Source: Lentzea sp. NBRC 105346 | Lineage (GTDB): Bacteria; Actinomycetota; Actinomycetes; Mycobacteriales; Pseudonocardiaceae | Direction: 5' to 3' | NCBI RefSeq assembly: GCF_030269605.1 | Contig: NZ_BSTQ01000020.1 | Span: 143,350-207,349 of the forward strand | DNA length: 64,000 nucleotides | Part shown: positions 35,725-44,569 of the stretch, in pieces | Numbering within the stretch: the stretch's first letter is position 1 | How the letters are laid out: each line of letters opens with the position of its first letter | Program-made: the position numbers and the translations under genes | The notes under the pieces: generated by a model | Database searches by the model: none | Told to the model about the DNA's origin: nothing | The model's input: the letters and a program-made list of their open reading frames with translations, nothing else

Positions 35725-36198
35725 AGCGATTTCGGGTGCGCGGGTTCTTCTGCGGCAACACGAGTTGTCGGGTGGCGACGTTCGCCGAGCAGGTCGATGA
35801 CCTGACCGCTAGGCATGCTCGCCGAACCTCGTCGCGCCGCACGGTGTTGGAGCACATCTGGCTAGCGCTGACCCGCCGGGCAGAGTCGCGTTTAGCAGCC
35901 AAGCTGGGGCTCGCGGCGAGCCGGGGCACGTTGCTGCGGCTAGTGCACGCGTTGCCAGATCCCGAGATGGGGACGGTAAAGGTGTTCGGTGTCGACGACT
36001 CGCGATCGCGCGTGGCCGCAACTACGCGACGTGCCATTCGACGCGGTCACCCATCGCCGTGTCGATGTGCTCCCCAGCCGTAGAGCCACCACCCCGACCA
36101 CGTGGCTGCGTGAGCACGCGGGGAGTAGTCCGCTGGGACGGCTCGGCCACCTACACCGAGGCGATCCGCCAGGCCGCCCGCAAGCGGTGCAGGTGTGA
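35725..36198 (+). pseudogene. ISL3-family transposase remnant
   Basis: Translated across frames, the stretch follows the N-terminal half of an ISL3 transposase: zinc-finger end CGNTSCRVATFAEQ, RHARRT, LAAKLGLAASRGTLLRLVHALPDPE and GVDD in frame one, then RDVPFDAVTHRRVDVLPSR...TWLREHAG in a second frame, then WDGSATYTEAIRQAA in a third. At least two frameshifts, a stop upstream at about 35722 and loss of both ends show it is dead. It lies just inside the left end of the island. Confidence 0.8.
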
Positions 36199-36339
36199 CA
36201 CGCCGCCGTAACGTCCGCATAGATCGCCAAGGTCCAAGTTGTCCGCGTGTTCTGCCAGCTGGCATCAGCGATTCGACACTGGGGTAGCCACCGCAACTCA
36301 GAGATGCTACATTTCCCTCACAAGAGAAGGAGGAGTACG

Positions 36340-36735
36340 GTGAGGTCGATCCACCTGCCCGATCACGACTACGAGCGCGTCGCCCTCCTGGCCCGCGCTT
36401 GGGAGATCTCGGAAGGAGAGGTTGTGCGACGTCTTCTCGACAGGTTCCTTCAACCACCCCCGCCGGCTGCGACTGGCGATGCTTCGGCCGCCGACACGGT
36501 AGCCATATATGCAGACTACGAAGGGCAACACATCGAAGCGATCTTTCACCGCGCCACGAAACGCGTAGACATCACCGACGGCGTGCTTGCCGGCCGCTCG
36601 TTCAAGAGCCCGAGCGGCGCAGCAATCGGAGTCGTACGGGCGCTCAACCCGAACGTGCACCCCAACCGCAATGGCTGGTCGTTCTGGTTCCTCAAGGCGA
36701 ACGGCGAAGCACTCCAAAGCATGAGGCATGAGTAG
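36340..36735 (+). CDS. Ribbon-helix-helix / RAMA-like domain protein
   Basis: 131 residues from a GTG at 36340 preceded by AGGAGGAG. Residues 1-45 (RSIHLPDHDYERVALLARAWEISEGEVVRRLLDRFL) look like a ribbon-helix-helix DNA-binding domain. Residues ~60-131 (YEGQHIEAIFHRATKRVDI, then GRSFKSPSGAAIGVVRAL, then NGWSFWFL) match the pattern of the RAMA domain, predicted to recognise modified DNA and found near restriction-modification genes. This pairing, in an island with a type I R-M system, suggests a small regulator or modification reader. Assignment of RAMA is by eye. A terminator follows. Confidence 0.75.
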   Translation: MRSIHLPDHDYERVALLARAWEISEGEVVRRLLDRFLQPPPPAATGDASAADTVAIYADYEGQHIEAIFHRATKRVDITDGVLAGRSFKSPSGAAIGVVRALNPNVHPNRNGWSFWFLKANGEALQSMRHE

Positions 36736-36759
36736 CAAATCGTAGTACCTCCGCACGGC

Positions 36760-36794
36760 GAGGGCCCTGGATGTCACTAGCACCCAGGGCCCTC
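36760..36794 (+). terminator. Terminator after the RHH/RAMA gene
   Basis: GAGGGCCCTGG (36760-36770) pairs perfectly with CCAGGGCCCTC (36784-36794). The following ~220 bases to 37017 hold no gene I can support. Confidence 0.85.
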
Positions 36795-37017
36795 GTCATG
36801 CATTCAACACCAGCTCGTGCAATCACGCCGAGATCACCGCCATCGCAGCCAACGACGCTCACGGGGATGATCGCCGACGCCTACGAACTCACCCACCAGT
36901 GCCCGTGCCTGCGACGTCCCGGACGTACACCGGTCCGGCTACTCGTACGGCGTCGGCGTCGACTGGCACGCGAGGCCTCCGAATTCCTGAGGGGCCAAGG
37001 ACTTCGGCGCCACATCG

Positions 37018-37629
37018 TCATCGGCTCACCGAGTACCAGATCGCCCAAGCTCGGTTCACCTCGTCCAGCAGAACTGCAAGCTTGGGGAACTCGTCATCGA
37101 GCATGTCCCAGTCGCAACTAAGTGCACCATCCACCAACGCGGTCCACGCATGTACGAAGTGCTCGATGGCCTGTTGGACGTGGTTCACATACGCGGTAAC
37201 GTGCCGAACTTGCCTCGCACTGCGCTGAGCCTCAATCTCTGCCTGCTCATCCGGCATGCGCCGCACGAACGGGGACGACAGGGGAACTGGGCCGCGATCG
37301 GGATCCAACACCCCGACGCCTCGGTGGTGGAGTCCGACGGTGCTGAGAAGCAGGCTCTCGAACTCACTCCGCTCAGCGCTTCCCGCTAGATCCCTGAAGT
37401 CCTGGACGACCAGTTCAAGATCGCCCCCACGGTCCGAAGTCAGCCGCGCGGCGAGCCATCTCGCCTGGTCCGCGACGTGCCTGAGCCGGGCGGTGCGCGT
37501 CTCCCACTCTGTGATCAACGTGTTGGTGTCGTCCTGCACCTCTTCATCAGACTGCGAAGCCTCGTCTTCCTGCTCCTGTTCTGGAGACATCCAATGGTTC
37601 CCTTCGAGGTCGACACGCGTGTCGATCAT
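37018..37629 (-). CDS. Unknown 203-aa protein coupled to the DUF6119 gene
   Basis: A soluble, highly helical protein: an acidic N-terminus (SPEQEQEDEASQSDEEVQDD) is followed by helices such as LRHVADQARWLAARL, ARQVRHVTAYVNHVQQAIEHFVHAWTALV and LLDEVNRAWAIWY. No motif is recognised. Its ATG overlaps the stop of the DUF6119 gene in an ATGA arrangement (37626-37629), so the two are translated together and probably work together. It could be a partner or immunity-like subunit of the DUF6119 protein; this is inference. Confidence 0.8.
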   Translation of the reverse strand: MIDTRVDLEGNHWMSPEQEQEDEASQSDEEVQDDTNTLITEWETRTARLRHVADQARWLAARLTSDRGGDLELVVQDFRDLAGSAERSEFESLLLSTVGLHHRGVGVLDPDRGPVPLSSPFVRRMPDEQAEIEAQRSARQVRHVTAYVNHVQQAIEHFVHAWTALVDGALSCDWDMLDDEFPKLAVLLDEVNRAWAIWYSVSR

Positions 37630-39272
37630 TGTGCCCGGCTAGGGATGTTGACGACGGCAACCTCGATGCCGGAGTTCCGAAGAGCCATCACCGCCTGCAG
37701 CAACGAAACCTGAGCGAAGGTGAACAGGTTGTCCACAGTGAGCGGCTTGCCGCTCTTGAGGGAAATGGCGTAGACGACCTTCTTCGGCATGAAGTCGTCT
37801 CCGACCAGGTGTTGGGGATTCTGCCCGCGCACCTTTGCGAGAAGCTTGCGTCGCGCGTCGCCGTCCAACCTCAGCGCATCTGCCGACACCCTCCCCTGCG
37901 CGAAGAGGTGGTTGAGCGGTGCAGTGGACTCGGCGCGCTTCACGTGGACGAGCTCGTTGCCCGAGCCGAAGAGATCACAAGCCTCAAAGCCGTGCGGATG
38001 CAGCTCGGACTTGATGAGGGCCCGATCCAGACACACGAATCCATGCTTGGCGGCCTCCTCGTTGTACGCCTTCTCATCCACGAGATCCGCGGTCCAGTCG
38101 ATCAGTGACGGCCCGGTGGAGCCCTTCAGCAGTTCGTCGACCTGACTTCGGATTGTTTCCAGGTGACGATCACCAACTTCGTACCAGCGGCCCTCGTGGT
38201 AGAAGAAGTGGCTGGTTCCGAGCGAGACTTCCGCGGCCAGCCACTTGTTGGCCGGAATCCTTGGACTCGCGACGTTCTCACCATCGACGTCCCGGCACAT
38301 CTGGATGTAGCCATCGGTGAGCGCAGGCAGACGCTCACCCTCAGGCATGCGCCGCGTCTTCGCCAGAATGTGCTCAAGGTCCAGCTCCCGAACGGACTCC
38401 CGTCGTGAGCCTGCCTTGAGCCAGAACGACATCGCACCATCCTCTTCGTCCAGGAGAGTCGTGGGCACAGTCACCGCGATGCTGCCGCGCGTCGGGTCTA
38501 CGAGCAGCAAGTCGAGACGACGGTCGAGCTCACGCCTGCGCTCGTCCTGGGGCTTCAGCGGACGAACCCTCGAGATGGCGTCGAACTCGGGCGCCGGTGA
38601 CTGAGTGGTCGCGATGCGATTGATTTCGGCGAGATCCGCAAGGAAGTCGTCGGGCTCCGAACCGAGATGGATCTTGAGGGCGTCGGTACCTGAGATCTGC
38701 ACCGACTGCTTCCGCCCCTTGCTCAGCGTGAGTGAGGTCTCGCCCAGCTTGCCCGCGAGCCTGCTGACGACCTCTCCGTACTCCTCGATACCGAATCCGT
38801 GGATGTGCTGGTCCTGGGCAGCGGACTTCCGGTCGGTGCGCCCACGCGCGTCCATCATGCTGTGGGTTACTTGGCGAACAGCATCGGGTTTGAGAACCCG
38901 CAGCGCGAAGCCGAACCCGAAGCCGGACACCACGCGGGACTGATCAAGCAATAGGTGTCCCATGCCGTACGCGACGGCGAACACCGTGGTCTCGATCGGT
39001 ACAACAAGGACGCCCGCCGCCGTCTTGTTCTCCACCGCCGGGCACGCTTCGGTGAGGCGGCAAACAGCATCGGCCCACTCCGGCGGACGATCCCGGCCGA
39101 TCACGCCGGCGTACAAGAGCGCTGGGGTGGTACCGACGAGCACGTCCTGAACCTCGAAATCGTGGTCTCGCTCGTACTTGAGGTTCAGCGCGTCGCGCAG
39201 CGGCGCCTTGGCCGACAGATCGTCCTGCAGCAGGTAGACCGTGCTCCGCCGCGTAGCCGGCTTGGTCGTCAT
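37626..39272 (-). CDS. DUF6119 / TIGR04141 sporadically distributed protein
   Basis: 548 residues starting at the ATG at 39272 (MTTKPATRRSTVYLLQDDLSAK) after GGAGAGAG. Regions VYLLQDDLSAKAPLRDALNLKYERDHDFEVQDV, GMGHLLLDQSRVVSGFGFGFALRVL, GTDALKIHL, WYEVGDRHLETIRSQVDELL and ELVHVKRAESTAPLNHLFAQGRVSADALR match what I recall of the DUF6119/TIGR04141 family, which is patchy in bacteria and common in defence islands. The C-terminal part with CDLF...ELVHVKR resembles a restriction-nuclease-like core (D...E-x-K-type), which would fit a nuclease role. Divergent from the methylase-like gene with ~170 bases between. Biochemical role unproven. Confidence 0.8.
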   Translation of the reverse strand: MTTKPATRRSTVYLLQDDLSAKAPLRDALNLKYERDHDFEVQDVLVGTTPALLYAGVIGRDRPPEWADAVCRLTEACPAVENKTAAGVLVVPIETTVFAVAYGMGHLLLDQSRVVSGFGFGFALRVLKPDAVRQVTHSMMDARGRTDRKSAAQDQHIHGFGIEEYGEVVSRLAGKLGETSLTLSKGRKQSVQISGTDALKIHLGSEPDDFLADLAEINRIATTQSPAPEFDAISRVRPLKPQDERRRELDRRLDLLLVDPTRGSIAVTVPTTLLDEEDGAMSFWLKAGSRRESVRELDLEHILAKTRRMPEGERLPALTDGYIQMCRDVDGENVASPRIPANKWLAAEVSLGTSHFFYHEGRWYEVGDRHLETIRSQVDELLKGSTGPSLIDWTADLVDEKAYNEEAAKHGFVCLDRALIKSELHPHGFEACDLFGSGNELVHVKRAESTAPLNHLFAQGRVSADALRLDGDARRKLLAKVRGQNPQHLVGDDFMPKKVVYAISLKSGKPLTVDNLFTFAQVSLLQAVMALRNSGIEVAVVNIPSRAQ

Positions 39273-39444
39273 GGGCTCTCTCCTTGCATCCGTTCGTGGT
39301 GTGCAAGGAGCAGGTTGCCCGAACATGGGCAGCAGACCGCCGAATCTGCTGATATCCCCTGTTATCAATGTCCGCGCTCGCGATATGCTGCCGCCCTGAA
39401 TAGAGTCGAACTCGCTGTAGTTCAAGACCGAAGGGGGCGAAACG

Positions 39445-41550
39445 ATGCGATCGACCCCTGATTCCCCCATGGTCACGCTCTCCGAGATCGCCTCCATGGC
39501 GCAGGTCAAGCGCCCTGTCGTCTCGACTTGGCGGCGGCGGCACGTGGACTTCCCGGCGCCCGTCCGACTGGATAGCGACCTGCGTTTTCACGGCCACGAG
39601 GTGGTGGACTGGCTGGTCACCAGAGGACTGGGCAATGCGGACGCAACCCAGCTTCGAGCTGAGCTCGCCCTGCACAGCATCGCGACACACTCGGCCCGAT
39701 TCGGCGCGCGAACGGTCATCGAAGTCGTCAGCAGCTTGCTGTGCTTGCGCCACCTTGACGAGATGCCCTTGCTTCCAAACGGCCTCCGAGGTGGTCCGAC
39801 GGATCCGGAAGAAACCTGGAGGACGCTGCGTCAACGGGGCGAACGAATGGACCCGGATGACGAACTTCTGCTTCGCGAACTGCGCTCCACCGAGGGTTCT
39901 GCCCTAGCGCTTGCGGGCCTTGCTGACGACCTGGTCGAAGCCGCGTACACCGACGCGGGTGCGTTTGAGTGGCTGCTGACATCACGTGCTCGCCTCTCTG
40001 TGCCCGAGCTTGCCGCCGACGCGCTCACGCCGGAGCTGCGGCCCCTACTCGCCCAGCTAGTCGATTCGCAGTTGGCGGGCGAACACAGGGGACCCCTCAC
40101 GGTCGCGGATCCCCATGCCCGCGGAGGGGACCTGCTGGCAGCGTTAGTTCGTGCGATCGACGATCAGACTCAGATCCGTGTGCTCGCCGCAGAACCTGAG
40201 GAGTGGCTCGCCCGGCTCACCCGCCGCCGCCTGCTGATCGGTGGCGTCGACGAACTGAACCTCGATGTGCAGATCGGCACCGAACTCGAGGAACGGCTGG
40301 CGGCCCCGGATGTGATCGTCACCCGACTCCCCTATCAGGCCGGGGAACGCCGTTCAAAGCTGACTGTGCTGGAGGAGATCGAGAAGATCGGCGATTTGCT
40401 CGGCCCTGGCTGCACCGCCATCGTCATCGGTCCCGCTGACGCCCTTGTCGACGCGCTGCCCGGCACCGACGAGGCCCGGCTGCGGTCTGACCTGCTCCGC
40501 AGCGGCATCCTCGAGACCGTCGTCAACCTGCCCGGCGGCATGAGCCCATATCGGCCTGGCTATCGCAGCGCCCTTTGGGTACTAACTCGAGAGCCAACTG
40601 CTCCCACTCGCGGTTACGTACTGGTCTCCGACATCGGCTCCCAGCCGTTCGACGAACGGGTACGAACCCGGCTGGCCGAGGACATCGTGTTGTGGCGCAC
40701 CGAAGGATTCCGCCGCGACGGGCACGATCCACGCTATGGCCGCATAGTCCCAGTCGCGCAGCTTGACATCACGTTCGGCCACGCGCTCATCCCACCGGGG
40801 CCACCACCCTCCGCGCTCCTGGCCCAAACGGTGATGGAGCGGCCCGCTTTGATCGCCGAAGCGGAAGGTCGGCTCGAACAGGCCGACTTGAAGGCAAGAC
40901 GACATGTCGATGAGCATGGTCACCTGCGTGGAAAGGTCGTCCGGCGTGTAGCCGAACAACCCTCGATGGCCACTATCGGTTCACTCATCGCGTTAGGGCG
41001 CCTGGAGAAGATCAAGGGTAACCGTCTCGATCCTCAGCACATCGGCTCCGAGGGCCATCACAAGGTGCTCGGCCCCGAGGAGGTGCGCGGTGACAGCCCG
41101 TTCGGTGCGCGACGTATTGACCGTGTTGTCCTGGCAGGGATGTACGAACGCGCCGGCCTTACCGAGCCTGGCGACATCGTCTATACGACGACGCCTCACT
41201 TCGGCGCGGAGGTCGACCACGACGGCTTCTCGGTCGTCGCCTTCCCGGCTCGGGTGCTCCGCGTCAACCCGTATGCGGTGCGCCCGCTGACGCCACGCGT
41301 CCTTGCCGCGCTGCTCAACGCGGCCAGAAACACCGGCCGCAGCCCCAGCGCGGTTCGCGCGGCGCAGCGACTGGAAGACTTCGTGATCCCAGATCTGGAC
41401 CCGGCGGAGGTCAAACGTTTCGACGGCTTGCTCGCAGAGATCGAGCAACGACAGGAACTCCTGCGTACGCAAGACGAAGCGCTCGCTGAAGTCCGCAGCC
41501 TGACCATCGCCGGCATTGCAGACGGCACCCTGACCATCGACCGCCCGTAG
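39445..41550 (+). CDS. Degenerate N6-methylase/specificity fusion protein with N-terminal HTH
   Basis: 701 residues. Residues ~9-65 form a MerR/excisionase-like HTH (VTLSEIASMAQVKRPVVSTWRRRHVDFPAPVRLDSDLRFHGHEVVDWL). The middle aligns with HsdM-type methylases but the SAM motif I is ADPHARGGDLLAAL instead of DPCCGSGGM and motif IV is VTRLPYQ in place of NPPF, so catalysis is unlikely. The C-terminal ~200 residues look like one HsdS target-recognition unit plus helix (PGDIVYTTTPHFGAEVDHDGF, EIEQRQELLRTQDEALAEVRSLTIAGIADGTLTI). It leads the hsdM-hsdS-hsdR operon, 39 bases upstream of hsdM. It could compete with or redirect the R-M complex, or read target sites without methylating. Confidence 0.85.
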   Translation: MRSTPDSPMVTLSEIASMAQVKRPVVSTWRRRHVDFPAPVRLDSDLRFHGHEVVDWLVTRGLGNADATQLRAELALHSIATHSARFGARTVIEVVSSLLCLRHLDEMPLLPNGLRGGPTDPEETWRTLRQRGERMDPDDELLLRELRSTEGSALALAGLADDLVEAAYTDAGAFEWLLTSRARLSVPELAADALTPELRPLLAQLVDSQLAGEHRGPLTVADPHARGGDLLAALVRAIDDQTQIRVLAAEPEEWLARLTRRRLLIGGVDELNLDVQIGTELEERLAAPDVIVTRLPYQAGERRSKLTVLEEIEKIGDLLGPGCTAIVIGPADALVDALPGTDEARLRSDLLRSGILETVVNLPGGMSPYRPGYRSALWVLTREPTAPTRGYVLVSDIGSQPFDERVRTRLAEDIVLWRTEGFRRDGHDPRYGRIVPVAQLDITFGHALIPPGPPPSALLAQTVMERPALIAEAEGRLEQADLKARRHVDEHGHLRGKVVRRVAEQPSMATIGSLIALGRLEKIKGNRLDPQHIGSEGHHKVLGPEEVRGDSPFGARRIDRVVLAGMYERAGLTEPGDIVYTTTPHFGAEVDHDGFSVVAFPARVLRVNPYAVRPLTPRVLAALLNAARNTGRSPSAVRAAQRLEDFVIPDLDPAEVKRFDGLLAEIEQRQELLRTQDEALAEVRSLTIAGIADGTLTIDRP

Positions 41551-41589
41551 TTGTGCCCCGACCACACGGAACCTAGAGGAAGAGGAACG

Positions 41590-43218
41590 ATGCCTCCGCG
41601 TAAGCGAGCTGGCAACGGCCAAGGCGAACTGCCTGGCATGTCCAGCACGAAGGAGATCCAGGACATCCTGTGGAAGGCCGCGGACAAGCTACGTGGCTCC
41701 ATGGACGCCGCCCAGTACAAGGAGTTCGTCCTCAGCCTGGTCTTCCTCAAATACGTCTCCGACGCGTTCGCCGAACGACGCGCCCAGATCGCCGAGAGTC
41801 TGACCGACATCCCCGAGCAACGCCGCGAGGCGTTCCTCGACGACCGGGACGAGTACGTCAGCGAGAACGTCTTCTGGGTTCCGCCAACTGCCCGCTGGAA
41901 GTACATCGCCGACAACGCGGCAAGCGCGGAAGGCGGCGTCGGCAAGCTCCTTGACGATGGCTTGGACGAGGTGATGAAGGCCAACCCGTCCCTCACTGGC
42001 GTTCTCGTCAAGATCTTCAACAGGGACAACGTCGACAAGAAGCGCCTCAAGGAACTCGTTGACCTCATCAGCGATGCGCGCTTCGCCGGTCACGGTGATC
42101 GCCCGGCCCAGGACGTTCTCGGAGAGGTCTACGAGTACTTCCTGGAGCGGTTTGCCCGCGCTGAGGGCAAGCGCGCCGGCGAGTTCTACACACCCGCAAG
42201 CGTGGTGCGGCTGCTGGTGGAGGTCCTCGAACCGTACGAGGGCCGGGTGTACGACCCGTGCTGCGGTTCAGGTGGCATGTTCGTGCAGGCGGGCAAGTTC
42301 GTCACCGCGCACGCCGGTCGCGACCACAGCCACGACATCGCGGTGTATGGGCAGGAAGCCAACGAGCGCACGTGGCGCCTGGCGAAGATGAACCTCGCCA
42401 TCCACGGCATGGATCCCAAGGGCGTCGGTGACCGCTGGGCCGACACCTTCGACGATGACAAGTTGCCGGACCTCAAGGCCGACTTCGTCATGGCCAATCC
42501 GCCGTTCAACATGTCCGACTGGGCGCGGAAGGCCGACGACAAGCGGTGGCGCTTCGGCACGCCTCCGCAGTCCAACGCCAACTACGCCTGGTTGCAGCAC
42601 ATTGTTTCCAAGCTTGGTGAGCGCGGTAGCGCTGGCGTCGTATTGTCTAACGGTTCGATGTCCTCCAAGCAGTCTGGCGAGGGCGAGATCCGCGCAGCCC
42701 TGGTCGAGGCCGACCTGGTGGCGTGCATGGTGGCACTCCCCTCCAACCTGTTCCGCACCACTGCGATTCCCGCTTGTCTGTGGTTCCTCACGAAGGACAA
42801 GACCCCTCAAGGTGCCAAAGCACTCGCCGACCGTCGAGGTGAGGTGCTTTTCATCGACGCCCGAAGCCTAGGCAAAATGGTCGACCGCACCGAACGAATT
42901 TTGACCGACGAGGACCTTGCGAAGATCGCCGACACGTACCACGCGTGGCGCGGCACAAAGTCCGCCAAAACCAAGCGCATCAGCTACCAAGACGTGCCAG
43001 GGTTTTGCTACTCCGCAAGGATGGAGGAGATTGCGAAACATGACCATGTGCTCACACCTGGCCGGTACGTAGGCGCAACGGAGGTCAACGAAGATCTAGA
43101 CTCCGAGCCAGTCGAGGAGCGCATCGCGCGGCTAACCAAGGAACTCTTCGAGCAACTCGATGAGTCAGTCCGACTCGACGCCATTGTTCGCGATCAGCTG
43201 GGGAGGATCAATGGCTAG
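41590..43218 (+). CDS. hsdM: Type I restriction-modification methyltransferase subunit
   Basis: 542 residues starting at the ATG at 41590 after AGAGGAAGAGGA. It has the N-terminal HsdM domain (LWKAADKLRGSMDAAQYKEFVLSLVFLKYVSDAF), motif I DPCCGSGGM near residue 221 and the catalytic NPPF near residue 303, followed by SNGSMSS and LPSNLFRTTAIPACLWFL. It should methylate adenine at N6 as an M2S complex with the next gene's product. All motifs look intact, unlike in the upstream homologue. The stop overlaps the hsdS start by eight bases. Confidence 0.96.
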   Translation: MPPRKRAGNGQGELPGMSSTKEIQDILWKAADKLRGSMDAAQYKEFVLSLVFLKYVSDAFAERRAQIAESLTDIPEQRREAFLDDRDEYVSENVFWVPPTARWKYIADNAASAEGGVGKLLDDGLDEVMKANPSLTGVLVKIFNRDNVDKKRLKELVDLISDARFAGHGDRPAQDVLGEVYEYFLERFARAEGKRAGEFYTPASVVRLLVEVLEPYEGRVYDPCCGSGGMFVQAGKFVTAHAGRDHSHDIAVYGQEANERTWRLAKMNLAIHGMDPKGVGDRWADTFDDDKLPDLKADFVMANPPFNMSDWARKADDKRWRFGTPPQSNANYAWLQHIVSKLGERGSAGVVLSNGSMSSKQSGEGEIRAALVEADLVACMVALPSNLFRTTAIPACLWFLTKDKTPQGAKALADRRGEVLFIDARSLGKMVDRTERILTDEDLAKIADTYHAWRGTKSAKTKRISYQDVPGFCYSARMEEIAKHDHVLTPGRYVGATEVNEDLDSEPVEERIARLTKELFEQLDESVRLDAIVRDQLGRING

Positions 43219-44569
43219 GGTCGAGACGCAGACAGGTGGACGCGCCGCGACGACCGGCGTAATTGCGGGCCGCTGGGCACTAAGCGTAGGAAACCCAGGT
43301 ACACCGACCGCGTCCGGATTTACATGGGTTCAACTCTCAGAGATTGCCAGGCTTGAAAGTGGGCACACGCCTAGCCGCAGAAGGCCCGAATACTGGGACG
43401 GAGATATCCCATGGGTCGGCATTCGAGACGCAACAGCAAACCATGGGCGCACAATAACTTCAACAACGCAGTCAATTACCAAAGAGGGTCTCGCCAACTC
43501 ATCTGCAAGACTACTTCCAACTAACACCGTATGTTTGTCACGCACAGCCTCGGTCGGCTATGTCGTAACCATTGGCACCCCTATGGCAACAAGCCAGGAT
43601 TTTGTCAATTGGATCTGCGGACCTCAGATATCACATAAATACCTACACTACATCCTCATGTCCGAACAGGATTCCGTTCGACGGTTCGCACACGGAACCA
43701 CCCACCAGACGGTCTATTACCCAGAAGCAAAGGCCTTCCATGTCTGCATCCCCGAACGCACTGAACAGGATGCCACAGTAGCCCTACTCGGCGCACTGGA
43801 CGACAAGATCGAGAACAATAAAGCTATCGCCAGCATTGCCAACAAACTCGCTCGAACGAAGATGGTGAAATTGTGGCAAGATCATAATCTTGGCTCACTT
43901 ACCAAGGAATCGCCAATCCTTCCACCAGGCTGGACGCGAACAACCCTAGGCGCCCTATGCGCCACAGGTGGTGGCGGAATTCAGACCGGACCATTTGGCA
44001 GCCAGCTACATGCTTCTGACTACGTTGAGTCTGGCACCCCAAGCGTGATGCCTCAGAACATCGGCGACAACATAATCACCGAAGACGGCATAGCGCGCGT
44101 ATCTCTTCACGACATCAATCGCCTTTCGAAATACCTCCTGCAGGAGGGGGATATTGTGTACTCGCGCCGAGGCGATGTTAAACGGCGATCATTGGTCCGA
44201 CCACATGAATCTGGATGGCTCTGCGGAACAGGATGCCTTCGAGTGCGGACAGGGGCGTCAGTAGAACCACTATTCATGAGCCACTACCTGGGAGAGCCAG
44301 AGGTTCAAGAATGGATTCTTCAGCGGGCCATTGGAGCGACCATGCCGAATCTTAACACGTCCATTATGAGTGAACTTCCCGTAACGCTGCCGCCTCGCGA
44401 GGTCAGGCAACGATTCACCGATGAGCTATCGGCTGTCGATGCGCGGGCCACACACGGGCTCCACGAGAATCGGATCCTTGTCGATCTTCGCGACACACTG
44501 CTCCCACAGCTCATGTCTGGCAAGCTGCGTATCCGGGATGCAGAGCGGATCGTTGAGGACGCCGTATGA
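43211..44569 (+). CDS. hsdS: Type I restriction-modification specificity subunit
   Basis: 452 residues with two target-recognition domains, each starting with a W-x-x-x-x-L-x-E/C pattern (FTWVQLSEIARLESGHTPSRRRPEYWDGDIPWVGIRD and GWTRTTLGALCATGGGGIQTGPFGSQLHASDY) and each followed by a helical spacer (QDATVALLGALDDKIENNKAIASIANKL; TDELSAVDARATHGLHENRILVDLRDTLLPQLMSGKL). It dictates the bipartite DNA site. I chose the ATG at 43211, overlapping the hsdM stop, after GGGAGG. Base composition is clearly richer in A/T than the flanking hsd genes, pointing to recent acquisition of the specificity domains. Confidence 0.95.
   Translation: MARVETQTGGRAATTGVIAGRWALSVGNPGTPTASGFTWVQLSEIARLESGHTPSRRRPEYWDGDIPWVGIRDATANHGRTITSTTQSITKEGLANSSARLLPTNTVCLSRTASVGYVVTIGTPMATSQDFVNWICGPQISHKYLHYILMSEQDSVRRFAHGTTHQTVYYPEAKAFHVCIPERTEQDATVALLGALDDKIENNKAIASIANKLARTKMVKLWQDHNLGSLTKESPILPPGWTRTTLGALCATGGGGIQTGPFGSQLHASDYVESGTPSVMPQNIGDNIITEDGIARVSLHDINRLSKYLLQEGDIVYSRRGDVKRRSLVRPHESGWLCGTGCLRVRTGASVEPLFMSHYLGEPEVQEWILQRAIGATMPNLNTSIMSELPVTLPPREVRQRFTDELSAVDARATHGLHENRILVDLRDTLLPQLMSGKLRIRDAERIVEDAV

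Noticed and set aside
36771..37121. A 116-codon plus-strand frame after the RHH/RAMA gene
   Set aside because: It starts inside the terminator, is Arg/Pro-rich with no ribosome site, and runs antisense into the next gene.
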